From positions 1 to 10,897 of the forward strand of contig CAAGHJ010000049.1 of the NCBI GenBank assembly GCA_900769635.1: 10,897 nt of DNA, written 5' to 3'. Below the pieces are notes generated by a model. The model worked only from the letters and a program-made list of their open reading frames with translations, was not told the DNA's origin and searched no databases. Within the stretch, counting starts at the first letter, position 1, and every line of letters starts with the position of its first letter. Positions 1-7,690 of this stretch are shown one piece after another. Made by a program: the position numbers and the translations under genes. Source of the DNA: Bacilli bacterium (GTDB lineage Bacteria > Bacillota_I > Bacilli_A > RF39 > UBA660).

Positions 1-939
1 GCAGCGAAGAAGGAGCTACAGGCAGCAGAGGATAAGCTGACGGAGTATAAGAAGGCGAACGATATTATCGCGCCGGACGATGCAGTTAAGCTGGCGACCG
101 AGAAAATGGGTATGGTCGATAAGCTGAATGCGGAGAACAGAGTGGCTTTGGCGACGGCGAACGCACGCCTGGCATCTACCAATGCGCAGCTCAATGGCGA
201 AGCAGCTTCGATTGCGGATAACAAGAGCATTCAATTGTATAACCAGCAGCTGGCTCAATTAGAGGGCGAGCGCATCAGCTATCTCGACAAGTACACCGCG
301 CAGCATCCTAAGGTTAAGCAGGTGGAGCAAGAGATTGCGAACTTAAAGCAAAAAATCAATAGCGAAATTAACAAGGTTGCTTCCCTGCAAGCACCCAGTG
401 ATAACCCTGTACACCAGCAGCTTTTGGCAGCGAAGTTCCAAAGCGAAGCAGAGGCAAGCGTGGCGCAGAGCAATTTGGCCAAATTAGCACAAATCGACAG
501 CGACAATAAGACGGATCTGCGTAATCTCTCTGACAAAGAACAGGAGTTTGTGAACCTGATGCGTGATGTTACTGTAGCGAACGAAATCTACGTAATGCTG
601 GCAAAGCGCGTGGAGGAAGCGAAGGTTGCCGAGGCAAGCGTAGCTACCGAGGTGCAGGTAGTCGACAGCGGCACGCTGCCGGAGAAGCCAGCAAAGCCGA
701 AGAAGGCGTTAACTTTATTACTTGCAGCACTGCTTGGTGCCCTGGCAAGCAGCGGCTTCGTGGTTGTACGCGAGCTGCTGAACAGAACGATTAAGAACAG
801 CGACGACGTGGCGAATTATCTGGAGCTGCCAGTGCTTGGCAGCGTGCCGGATATGCATGAGCTGCATAAGGAAATGGAAAAGAATGACAAGGGCCCCGGC
901 CTTTTGGCAAAAATCTGGAGGAAAGTATGGAAGGCTTAA
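1..939 (+). CDS. Wzz/GumC-type polysaccharide chain-length determinant, 3' part
   Basis: The reading frame is open from the first base, so the true start and the usual first membrane helix with the Wzz domain lie upstream; 312 residues are visible. Proteins of this family sit in the inner membrane with a large coiled-coil periplasmic part, and control polymer length and export with a partner tyrosine kinase. The visible part is rich in Ala, Lys, Glu and Gln with long helical stretches. It is followed by a GNVR-like segment (about 505-655, with the pattern MRDVTVANEIYVMLAKRVEE), a proline- and lysine-rich LPEKPAKPKK motif (676-705), a second membrane helix (about 706-768) and a short cytoplasmic tail containing LPVLGSVPDM, typical of this family. 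The stop overlaps the start of the kinase gene by 13 bases, which indicates translational coupling. Base composition is host-like, in contrast to the island further on. Confidence 0.9.
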   Translation, partial: AAKKELQAAEDKLTEYKKANDIIAPDDAVKLATEKMGMVDKLNAENRVALATANARLASTNAQLNGEAASIADNKSIQLYNQQLAQLEGERISYLDKYTAQHPKVKQVEQEIANLKQKINSEINKVASLQAPSDNPVHQQLLAAKFQSEAEASVAQSNLAKLAQIDSDNKTDLRNLSDKEQEFVNLMRDVTVANEIYVMLAKRVEEAKVAEASVATEVQVVDSGTLPEKPAKPKKALTLLLAALLGALASSGFVVVRELLNRTIKNSDDVANYLELPVLGSVPDMHELHKEMEKNDKGPGLLAKIWRKVWKA

Positions 940-1628
940 ACTTAGTAACACAAAATGATCCGAAAAACCCTGCTGCAGAAGCGTACAGGGTAATCCGTAC
1001 CGGCATCCAGTTTGCGCAGGCAGGCAAGGAGCTAAAGATGATTGCTTTGACAAGCTGCACACCGAACGAGGGCAAGAGCACGACCATTGCCAATCTGGCT
1101 ATAGTACTTACGCAGGCAGGCAAAAGCGTGCTGCTTATAGACTGCGATATGCGTAATCCGACTGTACATAAGAACTTCAATCTGTCCAATAAGGTTGGTC
1201 TTTCGAGCTGCATCAGCATGGGCACGGCAGTTGCCGATGCTGTGCAGGCAACTGGTATCGAAGGACTTGACGCACTGACCGCCGGCGTAATTCCGCCGAA
1301 TCCAAGCGAGCTGCTGGGCAGCGAGCGCATGAAGAACATTTTGCAGCGTGCAAAAGAAGAGTACGATTATGTGCTCATCGATACGCCGCCAGTTATGCCG
1401 GTTACCGACGCCTTGATAGTTAGCCGCTTTGTTGATGGCGTGATACTTACGATTGCCAGCGGCGAGGTAAAGGTGGAGATGGCGCGAGATGTGAAGAATC
1501 AGCTCGTTCACGCCGGTGCGAATATCCTAGGCGTAGTGCTGAACAAGGTGCGCAGCGAGCATCACGGCTATGGCTATGGGTACTACTATTACTATGGCCA
1601 TGATGGTGAGAAGCATAAGAAAGAGTAA
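927..1628 (+). CDS. CpsD/CapB-type bacterial tyrosine kinase (polysaccharide export regulator)
   Basis: This 233-residue protein is a stand-alone BY-kinase, the cytoplasmic ATPase partner of the preceding chain-length protein. Visible motifs are EAYRVIRT (residues 18-25, the ExxRxxR oligomerisation motif), Walker A SCTPNEGKST (43-52), Walker A' VLLIDCDMR (68-76) and Walker B VLIDTPP (149-155). A C-terminal tyrosine cluster (Y215, Y217, Y219-Y223) is the usual autophosphorylation site. In the family, cycles of phosphorylation of this cluster govern kinase ring assembly and polymer length. The start at 927 is supported by a GGAGG site at 917-921, five bases upstream and inside the end of the upstream gene. 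Size and motif order are normal for the separate-kinase form. It could also act on other proteins, but the genomic position makes polysaccharide control the best call. Confidence 0.95.
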   Translation: MEGLNLVTQNDPKNPAAEAYRVIRTGIQFAQAGKELKMIALTSCTPNEGKSTTIANLAIVLTQAGKSVLLIDCDMRNPTVHKNFNLSNKVGLSSCISMGTAVADAVQATGIEGLDALTAGVIPPNPSELLGSERMKNILQRAKEEYDYVLIDTPPVMPVTDALIVSRFVDGVILTIASGEVKVEMARDVKNQLVHAGANILGVVLNKVRSEHHGYGYGYYYYYGHDGEKHKKE

Positions 1629-1748
1629 ATTTTGAGACTTAGGTAGAGATGAAGGCTGCTGTTTTGAGGAAGTAATGAGGGCAGAGCCGCGAGGCTGGAA
1701 TGAGGCTTTGCTTTGAGAAAGTATAGGAAAGATTAGGGAAAAGGTGCT
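1629..1748 (+). other. Intergenic spacer at the edge of the variable cassette
   Basis: These 120 bases separate the host-like export genes from the cassette. The sequence is rich in G and A, with TTTGAG at 1631, 1663 and 1712 and GAGGCT at 1691 and 1702. A four-base stem AGCC/GGCT (1685-1696) is too short for a convincing terminator and has no T run. I see no clear promoter and no tRNA or coding potential beyond an eight-codon ATG frame (1649-1675). It may hold a promoter or leader for the downstream genes, but the sequence alone does not show one. Confidence 0.4.
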
Positions 1749-1751
1749 TTG

Positions 1752-2378
1752 ATGAGTAATTATATTGGTAATTTAGCAAAAAATGTATTTGATTTTTCGT
1801 TAACTGCAGTAGGTACGATATGCATTAGTCCGTTATTGGTTTATATAGCTTATAGGATAAAGAAAGAAGATCCGGGACCGATCTTCTTTGCGCATGAACG
1901 TATTGGTAAGAATGGGAAACCTTTTCCTTGCTACAAGTTTCGTAGTATGGTTACTAATTCGCAGGAGATGCTTCAGCAATATTTGACAGAGAATCCAGCT
2001 GCTAAAGAAGAGTGGGAACGAGAGTTTAAGCTTAAAAATGATCCACGCGTAACACCTATTGGAAAAGTGCTGCGTCGTACAAGCTTAGATGAGCTGCCAC
2101 AGATATTTAATGTTCTTCGAGGAGAAATGAGCCTTGTTGGACCTCGACCTGTTATTCAGGAAGAGCTTGATAAGTATTATGGTGAAACAGCAAAGCTTTA
2201 TTGCACGGTTAAGCCGGGAATTACTGGACTGTGGCAGGTTAGCGGCAGAAGCGATACGACATATGATGAGCGTGTGGCTATGGACGAATCGTATATAAAC
2301 AACAGAAGTTTTTTAGGGGATATTGTTATTCTTTGGAAGACTATTGGCGTTGTTGCGTTGAAGAAAGGTGCATATTAA
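1752..2378 (+). CDS. Initiating undecaprenyl-phosphate sugar phosphotransferase (WbaP/WcaJ/PglC-type)
   Basis: This monotopic phosphoglycosyl transferase moves a sugar-1-phosphate from a nucleotide sugar to undecaprenyl phosphate, the first step of repeat-unit assembly at the inner membrane. The 208-residue protein is the short, catalytic-core-only form and lacks the extra N-terminal helices of full WbaP. It shows a membrane-embedded helix (about 12-36), GPIFFAHERIG (42-52), YKFRSM (61-66), DPRVTPIGKVLRRTSLDELPQ (98-117) with the catalytic Asp113-Glu114 pair, MSLVGPRP (126-133) and KPGITGLWQVSGRS (154-167). The ending KKGAY is usual for this family. The sugar cannot be told from the sequence; galactose, glucose or N-acetylated sugars are all possible. 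ATG 1752 is preferred over TTG 1749 because an AAGG site at 1741-1744 then sits seven bases away. Composition (about 40% G+C) is intermediate between host and island. Confidence 0.93.
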   Translation: MSNYIGNLAKNVFDFSLTAVGTICISPLLVYIAYRIKKEDPGPIFFAHERIGKNGKPFPCYKFRSMVTNSQEMLQQYLTENPAAKEEWEREFKLKNDPRVTPIGKVLRRTSLDELPQIFNVLRGEMSLVGPRPVIQEELDKYYGETAKLYCTVKPGITGLWQVSGRSDTTYDERVAMDESYINNRSFLGDIVILWKTIGVVALKKGAY

Positions 2379-3490
2379 TGGGAACGCCTATTAAAGTATT
2401 GCAAGTAATGGGAATAGTTGAGAGTGGCGGCGTTGAAGCTGTTATTATGAATTATTATCGTCATATTGATAAAACTGAGGTACAATTTGATTTTGTTATG
2501 CATAAAGGCAGCAATTCAGATTATATTGCAGAAGTTAAATCAATGGGAGCAAAGGTATATGAAGTTACTCCATATAGTAATCCTATAAGATTTATACAAG
2601 AAGTATATAGCATAATTAAAAAAGAAAATTATCAAATCGTTCACTCTAATATGAATGCTCTTAGTGTATTTCCATTATTTGCTGCATATTTAGCAGGTGT
2701 GCCCGTGAGAATATTGCATAATCATTCTACTGATACAAAGGCAGAACCATTACGCACTTTTGTAAAGCATTTATTGCGTCCGTTTGCTAGGCTTTTTGCT
2801 AATCAGTATTGGGCTTGCAGCAGACTTGCTGGGGAGTGGATGTATGGCAAGAAGGCTGTAAAAGAAGGCAAGGTTACGATTATTAATAATGCAATAGATT
2901 TGAAAAAGTTTTCTTTTGATGAAAAGAAGCGGAGCAAATTTCGCGATGAACTTGGCTTACAGGATTGCTTTGTTATTGGACATGTAGGGAGGTTTATGAA
3001 GCAAAAAAATCATGATTTTTTAGTTGATATTTTTGCAGAGATCAGTAAGAAGCAAGAGAATGCACGGCTATTACTAGTAGGTGATGGACCTTTAAAAACT
3101 GAAATAGAAGACAAGGTTAAAGCAATTGGTTTAGAGGAAAAAGTCATTTTTACTGGTGTACGGAGTGATGTAGCAGATTTGTATAATGCGATGGATGTAT
3201 TTGTATTTCCATCTTTGTATGAAGGGTTGGGAATGGTAGCTGTAGAGGCGCAGGCTAACGGATTACCTGTTATTTCTTCTACGGAAGTACCGAAAGAAGC
3301 AAAAATCAGTGATGCCATAAAATTTGAAGCTTTGAGTAATACTAAAAGCTTCTGGACCAAGGATATTTTAGATTGCGTGAATCAAAGAAACATAGGTAGC
3401 GTAGATGCTGAGATAAGTCATAGTGAATTTGATATTAGGGTAGAAGCGAAAAAGTTGGGGAAAAGGTATAAGAAATTAGCGCCTATGTAG
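2378..3490 (+). CDS. Glycosyltransferase, GT4 family (EpsF-like)
   Basis: This 370-residue GT-B fold enzyme should add a sugar from a nucleotide donor to the lipid-linked repeat unit on the cytoplasmic side. The N-terminal domain begins with a beta strand and a glycine-rich loop (KVLQVMGIVESGGVE, 6-20), and has the HNHST acceptor-side motif at 114-118. The C-terminal domain has GHVGRFMKQKNHDFL (201-215), LLLVGDGPL (231-239) and the EX7E nucleotide-sugar site from Glu282 to Glu290 (EGLGMVAVE). The segment STEVPKEAKISD (301-312) is typical of the EpsF-like branch. ATG 2378 overlaps the previous stop by one base (TAATG) and has a GAAAGG site at 2363-2368; an in-frame ATG at 2333 would overlap the previous gene by 46 bases and is unlikely. 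Donor and linkage cannot be predicted. Confidence 0.93.
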   Translation: MGTPIKVLQVMGIVESGGVEAVIMNYYRHIDKTEVQFDFVMHKGSNSDYIAEVKSMGAKVYEVTPYSNPIRFIQEVYSIIKKENYQIVHSNMNALSVFPLFAAYLAGVPVRILHNHSTDTKAEPLRTFVKHLLRPFARLFANQYWACSRLAGEWMYGKKAVKEGKVTIINNAIDLKKFSFDEKKRSKFRDELGLQDCFVIGHVGRFMKQKNHDFLVDIFAEISKKQENARLLLVGDGPLKTEIEDKVKAIGLEEKVIFTGVRSDVADLYNAMDVFVFPSLYEGLGMVAVEAQANGLPVISSTEVPKEAKISDAIKFEALSNTKSFWTKDILDCVNQRNIGSVDAEISHSEFDIRVEAKKLGKRYKKLAPM

Positions 3491-3511
3491 TATCGAAGGG
3501 GGTAGATTACA

Positions 3512-3982
3512 TTGAATTGGAATTGTAATGATGATGATAAGAAAAAGTGTACTGCATTGGCAACAAGAGATTTGGTGTATATATGCATAATATTTATTTC
3601 TATCATTATTTTTTTGATGACAATTACAATGGGATGCTCTAGCTTGAGTAATCAATTATTTTCTTTTGCGGCTACATTAGTTTCCATAGTTCTATCAATA
3701 CTTGCGATTATTATGACGATTTACTCAGAGTACAAAAATGAGAGAGCTGCGAATAGTTTATCGTTAGCTATAAATACTATTGAGACAGTTAGCAGAAATT
3801 TAAGAGAACAAACTGATGCTCAAATTAGAGAATTACAAGATTTAAATAAAAAATTAAGAAAAGAATTCAATAGAATAAACAATAAATTAGACTCAATAAA
3901 TAGTAGGATAGAAATTTTTGTTAAAAATAATTTTGAGGATACATCATCTTGGATTGATAATAGTGGTGATAGGGATGAATAA
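3512..3982 (+). CDS. Unrecognised membrane-anchored coiled-coil protein
   Basis: I do not recognise a named family. The 156-residue product has a short charged N-terminus, two membrane helices (about 21-40 and 50-71) and then a long helical region (about 73-138). Hydrophobic residues there recur at 3-4 spacing (L108, L115, F119, I122, L126, I129, I133), a coiled-coil pattern, and the tail is acidic. The second helix, FAATLVSIVLSILAIIMTI, resembles a segment I have seen in many uncharacterised bacterial membrane proteins, some near defence genes; this is a memory-based resemblance only. The TTG start is supported by a strong GAAGGGGG site (3495-3502) nine bases upstream. It overlaps the next gene by eight bases, so the two are probably made together. 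It has no transferase motif, so a direct biosynthetic role is not indicated. It is very A+T-rich. Confidence 0.8.
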   Translation: MNWNCNDDDKKKCTALATRDLVYICIIFISIIIFLMTITMGCSSLSNQLFSFAATLVSIVLSILAIIMTIYSEYKNERAANSLSLAINTIETVSRNLREQTDAQIRELQDLNKKLRKEFNRINNKLDSINSRIEIFVKNNFEDTSSWIDNSGDRDE

Positions 3983-4502
3983 AAATATAATTGATGGCTT
4001 AGATGTAACTATATCTATACGTGAGTATTTTGAGAATGCAGAAGAAATACTTCGAAGTCCTGACAGATTTAAAAATAAAATTAAATCTCATGATAATAAG
4101 ATCGATTATACTATTTTATTGGATTTGGTTCAAACTGTTATTGGAGAGGGAAGGTGCGCTTTATTATTAGTAAAATTTACTGATAATACGTATGCGAGAT
4201 ATACTGGATTTAAAATTATTACTGAAATACTGTTGAATCCAGAAAGAAATATAAAAAAATTTAAGAGTGGACTTTATGGATCAAACAAAATAGTAGATGA
4301 TTTTCAAAAACTATTGGAAGAAGAAGGGAGTATTAATCAATTATTAGCATTTGCGAGAAAAGATGAAGAAATGCAGGGAGCAGGATATTACTCAGTTATT
4401 TTATCAGCTAAATCAGAAGAAGAATTAAGGAAACAACCAAGTAAAGTTTTAGATGATTTTATTGATGAATGTAGATTTGAAGTTGTAGGAGAAAATGAAT
4501 AA
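3975..4502 (+). CDS. Unrecognised soluble protein paired with the coiled-coil membrane protein
   Basis: This 175-residue protein has no signal peptide or membrane helix and no motif I recognise. It is charged and mostly helical in appearance, with a central beta-like stretch (CALLLVKFTDNTYARYTGF, about 60-78) followed by a Lys/Asn-rich segment and an acidic C-terminus. The start at 3975 overlaps the upstream stop by eight bases. An in-frame ATG at 3918 would overlap by 65 bases and add a hydrophobic stretch encoded in the shadow of the upstream gene, so I reject it. The tight coupling to the membrane coiled-coil gene suggests that the two products act together, perhaps as a membrane-bound complex; this is inference. 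Its last base is shared with the next start codon (TAATG), placing it firmly in the operon. Confidence 0.8.
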   Translation: MNKNIIDGLDVTISIREYFENAEEILRSPDRFKNKIKSHDNKIDYTILLDLVQTVIGEGRCALLLVKFTDNTYARYTGFKIITEILLNPERNIKKFKSGLYGSNKIVDDFQKLLEEEGSINQLLAFARKDEEMQGAGYYSVILSAKSEEELRKQPSKVLDDFIDECRFEVVGENE

Positions 4503-5299
4503 TGGATATAAAATTACGTAAAATAATTTATAAAGTGAAATTTATTCATAAATTATGTATTTGTATAGTTCAAAATAAAAATAATAAATTTTACAAAAAG
4601 ATAAAAAACAAATATTATTCAATAAGAAATCTACCCAATAATATAAGAAGACATGATAGATGTTTTATAGTTGGGAATGGGCCAAGTCTTAATATACGAG
4701 ATTTAGATTCATTAGCAAGTGAAGATTGCTTTGCTGCAAATTTAATATTTAACATTTTTTCTAAAACTATTTGGAGACCTAGATACTATTGTGTTCAAGA
4801 TAGATATGCTAGAATAGGCAATTTTTTAGAAGAAAATGATATTCCATTTTTATTTGTAGGAGATTATTTTTGGCGTACTCGAGGATGTAATAATAAAAGG
4901 GCTTATTGTTTTCATACTGAACGTATTGAATTTAATGAGCCGGTAAAGTTTAGCCTAGACATAAAAGAGAAATTATATGATTCTTATACAATTACATATA
5001 TAATGATACAATTAGCAATTTATATGGGATATAGAGAAATATACTTACTAGGTATTGATCATAACTATCCTTTTACGTTAGATGAAAGTGGTAAGCCAAT
5101 AATTAATGTAAATGCGAAGGAAGCACATTTTTTTAAAGATGCTAGACCTGACGAAGTAATTGCTAATGTGTTTATGATGGAAAAAGCTTATAGAAAAGCT
5201 AAAGAAGTCGCTGATAGCTTAGGTATTAAAATTTATAACGCCACGAGAGGTGGCAAATTGGAAGTTTTTGAGAGAAAGTCAATTGAATCAATTAGGTAA
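4502..5299 (+). CDS. DUF115/GT42-like protein, putative glycosyltransferase
   Basis: The 265-residue protein has a basic N-terminal tail and then a Rossmann-like core. The nucleotide-binding signature CFIVGNGPSL (54-63) is followed by RDLD (66-69), Asn80, the strand-loop YYCVQD (95-100), and the pair MGYREIYLLGIDHNY (175-189) and IYNATRGGKLEVF (244-256). This order is seen in the DUF115 (MptE-like, Maf-type) family and, more distantly, in GT42 sialyltransferases such as Campylobacter CstII. Both act on charged nucleotide-linked substrates. In polysaccharide loci such proteins are usually taken as glycosyl- or sugar-phosphate transferases, but the reaction is not proven. No sialic or other nonulosonic acid synthesis genes are present in the window, so sialic acid transfer is not supported. 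ATG 4502 overlaps the preceding stop by one base and has an AGGAG site at 4487-4491. Confidence 0.75.
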   Translation: MDIKLRKIIYKVKFIHKLCICIVQNKNNKFYKKIKNKYYSIRNLPNNIRRHDRCFIVGNGPSLNIRDLDSLASEDCFAANLIFNIFSKTIWRPRYYCVQDRYARIGNFLEENDIPFLFVGDYFWRTRGCNNKRAYCFHTERIEFNEPVKFSLDIKEKLYDSYTITYIMIQLAIYMGYREIYLLGIDHNYPFTLDESGKPIINVNAKEAHFFKDARPDEVIANVFMMEKAYRKAKEVADSLGIKIYNATRGGKLEVFERKSIESIR

Positions 5300-5318
5300 T
5301 AAAGAGAGTGGTGAAAAT

Positions 5319-6425
5319 ATGAAATTTATTTTATCAGGTGGAAGTGGAATAGGAGACTTAATATTTTATTTGCCTGTTGTTAATGCATTAAAGATGAAAT
5401 ATCCAGGTTCTCAAATTGATTTGCTAATAAGATCAAAAAAAAATATGGTAAAAAACCTTTGTGAAATATTAGAATATACGACAAAAGAATATATAGATAA
5501 TATATATTATTATAATTCAAGTGAAGTATTCAACAATGTAAAAACTTTAATGAAATTAAAGCAAAAAAAATATGACTATGCAATTCTACTATCTTATTTT
5601 GGGCAAGGTAAGCAAATTTGGCCATATAGAATTTTCAGATTATTAGATGTGCCAATTATAGCACTAAAAAATAACATGACAGATAAAATGAAAATAGATT
5701 ATCCTATTTTACTTGAAAATGTATATCATACAAATTATTTATGCAATATTAAAAACATAGATGCATATTTTGCTTGTCTGTCTTGTTTTAATATAATAGA
5801 AAAGCAAGATAAAAACAAATATTTTAAAAATCTATTTAACAAAGAAAAAATAGAAAAAGTAAATATACCACTAAAAGAATCAATATATGGAAGGTATATT
5901 GTGTTATGTGTAGGGGCAAATCCAGTTACAAGAAAAAATAATAATACAATAAAATCAAATGATATAAAATCATGGGATATCAAAAAGTGGATTATATTAG
6001 CTAATATTCTAGTAAAACAAGGATTTAATGTTGTATTATTAGGAGGAAAGCAAGAATCAATAAGACTAAAACCATTCAAAAAACGATTGGATAGTAGAAT
6101 CAATAATTTGGTTGGCAAAACTAGTATAATGGAAAGCATAGCAGTTCTTTATAATAGTACTTTAGTAATAGGATGTGACACAGGATTAATGCATTGCGCT
6201 TCTGCGTTAAATAATAAAACATTAATTCTGTTAGGAACTACATCGGAAAAACAAGCTAAATGTTATGGAGAAAGTTCATATTCTATAAGTAAACATTTAG
6301 AATGTTCACCATGTTTTGGAACTGGTAGAGATATTTTATGTAAAACTAAAGAGTGTATGAAAAAAATTTCTGTTAAAGATGTATTACTGATGATAAAGAA
6401 GATTATTAGCAAAGATGAGGATTAA
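5319..6425 (+). CDS. Glycosyltransferase, GT9 family (heptosyltransferase-like)
   Basis: GT9 enzymes usually transfer heptose from ADP-heptose to lipopolysaccharide; here the acceptor may be the repeat unit. The 368-residue protein starts with SGGSGIGDLIFYLPVVNALK (6-25), the acceptor-side glycine loop and helix. Its C-terminal half has a strand with WDIKKWIILANILVKQGF (219-236), VVLLGGKQE (238-246), the core LVIGCDTGLMHCASAL (282-297), and LLGTTS (304-309). A cysteine-containing tail (C329, C332, C341, C346) is common in this family. ATG 5319 gives the normal N-terminus; the in-frame ATG at 5250 would add 23 residues inside the upstream gene. The gene is extremely A+T-rich and carries an A9 run (5435-5443) and an A8 run (5563-5570). 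The nearby gmhA-like gene supports heptose as the sugar, but GT9 members with other donors exist. Confidence 0.88.
   Translation: MKFILSGGSGIGDLIFYLPVVNALKMKYPGSQIDLLIRSKKNMVKNLCEILEYTTKEYIDNIYYYNSSEVFNNVKTLMKLKQKKYDYAILLSYFGQGKQIWPYRIFRLLDVPIIALKNNMTDKMKIDYPILLENVYHTNYLCNIKNIDAYFACLSCFNIIEKQDKNKYFKNLFNKEKIEKVNIPLKESIYGRYIVLCVGANPVTRKNNNTIKSNDIKSWDIKKWIILANILVKQGFNVVLLGGKQESIRLKPFKKRLDSRINNLVGKTSIMESIAVLYNSTLVIGCDTGLMHCASALNNKTLILLGTTSEKQAKCYGESSYSISKHLECSPCFGTGRDILCKTKECMKKISVKDVLLMIKKIISKDED
5435..5443 (+). repeat. A9 homopolymer run in the GT9 gene
   Basis: Nine adenines encode part of Ser39-Lys-Lys-Asn42 near the start of the GT9 protein. The run is in frame. Such runs can slip, but A runs are expected in DNA this A+T-rich, so its importance is uncertain. 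Confidence 0.6.
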
Positions 6426-6427
6426 TA

Positions 6428-7690
6428 ATGATAACTAATATAATGTTATTTACTGTAATTTTGTTTGTAATAATAATCATATATTCTATAATTGTGAAAT
6501 TTGATATTATATCACCTACTATAACATTTATAGGTTCGTTTTTGCTATGCTCTCTAGCATATATGAATATAATAGATTTTTGGAAAACTGATTTAAGATC
6601 TGATACAATCTTATTGATGAGTGTTTCATGTATAACATTTATGATTGTATCAACTTTTGTAGACTATTATTTTCATAACAATAGGAGAATTTCAAAAACT
6701 ATATTTAAATTTCATGAAATTTCAAAAGGTGTATACTTATTTTTTGCTTTTGTTTCATTGATTTATATATTGATTGGATTTCAAAATATAAATTTATATA
6801 CAAGTATAGAATACAAGAAAATGATATCAGAAAATGCTATTTCTAGCTATTATATTTCTATTCAAATAAATAAGATACTATTAGCTTTTTCTTATGTGGC
6901 ATTATATAAAATATTAGTAAATATAATAGTAAGAAAGATGACTATAAAATCTCAGTGTTTAGGAATAATTACTATTATACTGTGTAATATAGCATTTTCA
7001 ATGACAGGTTTAAGTAGGCAAAATTTTATAGAATTTATCATTGCATCGTTTACTATATGGATTGTATTAAAAAGAAAAATAGGGGAAATCGCAATTAAGG
7101 ATATTTTTTATCCAGTAATTACTACGTTAATATTACCAATAGCTTTTTTTTATTCATCTGATATTGTTGGTAGAGATTTTAATAGGATAAGTACATATGG
7201 AGCACAAAGGTATGTGTCAATTTATATGAGTTGTGGAATAAATTTCTTTAATAAAGAAATAATTGATAAACCTTTTAATACAGAATATATTGGTCAATCA
7301 AGCTTTGCTGGAATGTTTAAAAACTTAATAGGAATTTTGATTCCCGAAAATGTACAAGATATGACAAAGCATTATTTTAGTATTGATTACGGAAACACTG
7401 TTACGATGTTTGGGCGATGGTATGAAGACGGAGGAGCAGTTATGGTGTTGTTAATGACTATAATATTAGCAATCATAACAACTTATTATTATAATAAATA
7501 CATAAAATATAAAAATGATTTTTCATTTCATTTAATTATATATGCTAAATATATTGGAGTTTTACTATGGGCTGGCTATGACAATAGATTAGCTTTATTA
7601 ATATCGCTTGATCAATGTCAACAAGTAGCTTATCTGTATATTCTATTTGTTTTATTATTAAAAACTAAGGTTAGGATAAAATTATGGTAA
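6428..7690 (+). CDS. Wzy-type oligosaccharide repeat-unit polymerase
   Basis: This 420-residue integral membrane protein has about eleven predicted helices (near 4-23, 29-50, 60-80, 101-118, 146-168, 176-192, 198-214, 226-244, 336-354, 366-384 and 398-412). A large loop lies between the eighth and ninth (about 245-335). The loop carries VGRDFNRISTYGAQRY (247-262) and, at its end, NTVTMFGRWYEDGG (323-336), both in keeping with Wzy-like polymerases, which join repeat units on the periplasmic face. Wzy proteins share little sequence, so the call rests on topology, length, the large loop and the location between transferases and a flippase. The start at 6428 lies two bases after the previous stop, with GAGG at 6417-6420. 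No WaaL-like alternative is excluded by sequence alone, but the context favours a polymerase. Confidence 0.82.
   Translation: MITNIMLFTVILFVIIIIYSIIVKFDIISPTITFIGSFLLCSLAYMNIIDFWKTDLRSDTILLMSVSCITFMIVSTFVDYYFHNNRRISKTIFKFHEISKGVYLFFAFVSLIYILIGFQNINLYTSIEYKKMISENAISSYYISIQINKILLAFSYVALYKILVNIIVRKMTIKSQCLGIITIILCNIAFSMTGLSRQNFIEFIIASFTIWIVLKRKIGEIAIKDIFYPVITTLILPIAFFYSSDIVGRDFNRISTYGAQRYVSIYMSCGINFFNKEIIDKPFNTEYIGQSSFAGMFKNLIGILIPENVQDMTKHYFSIDYGNTVTMFGRWYEDGGAVMVLLMTIILAIITTYYYNKYIKYKNDFSFHLIIYAKYIGVLLWAGYDNRLALLISLDQCQQVAYLYILFVLLLKTKVRIKLW

Noticed and set aside
791..1511. Long minus-strand open frames opposite the chain-length and kinase genes
   Set aside because: They are shadows of strongly supported plus-strand genes; their products show no domain pattern.
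1649..1675. Eight-codon ATG frame in the spacer
   Set aside because: Too short, with no ribosome site of note and no recognisable leader-peptide design.
1685..1696. Small hairpin AGCC/GGCT as a terminator
   Set aside because: Only four pairs and no following T run.
2333..2377. Upstream ATG extension of the GT4 gene
   Set aside because: It would overlap the previous gene by 46 bases; ATG 2378 has a TAATG overlap, a ribosome site and gives the normal family N-terminus.
3918..3974. Upstream ATG extension of the soluble partner gene
   Set aside because: It would lie 65 bases inside the upstream gene; the hydrophobic residues it adds come from the shadow frame of that gene, and ATG 3975 gives a usual short overlap.
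5250..5318. Upstream ATG extension of the GT9 gene
   Set aside because: The added 23 residues lie in the end of the upstream gene; ATG 5319 starts right at the family's first beta strand.
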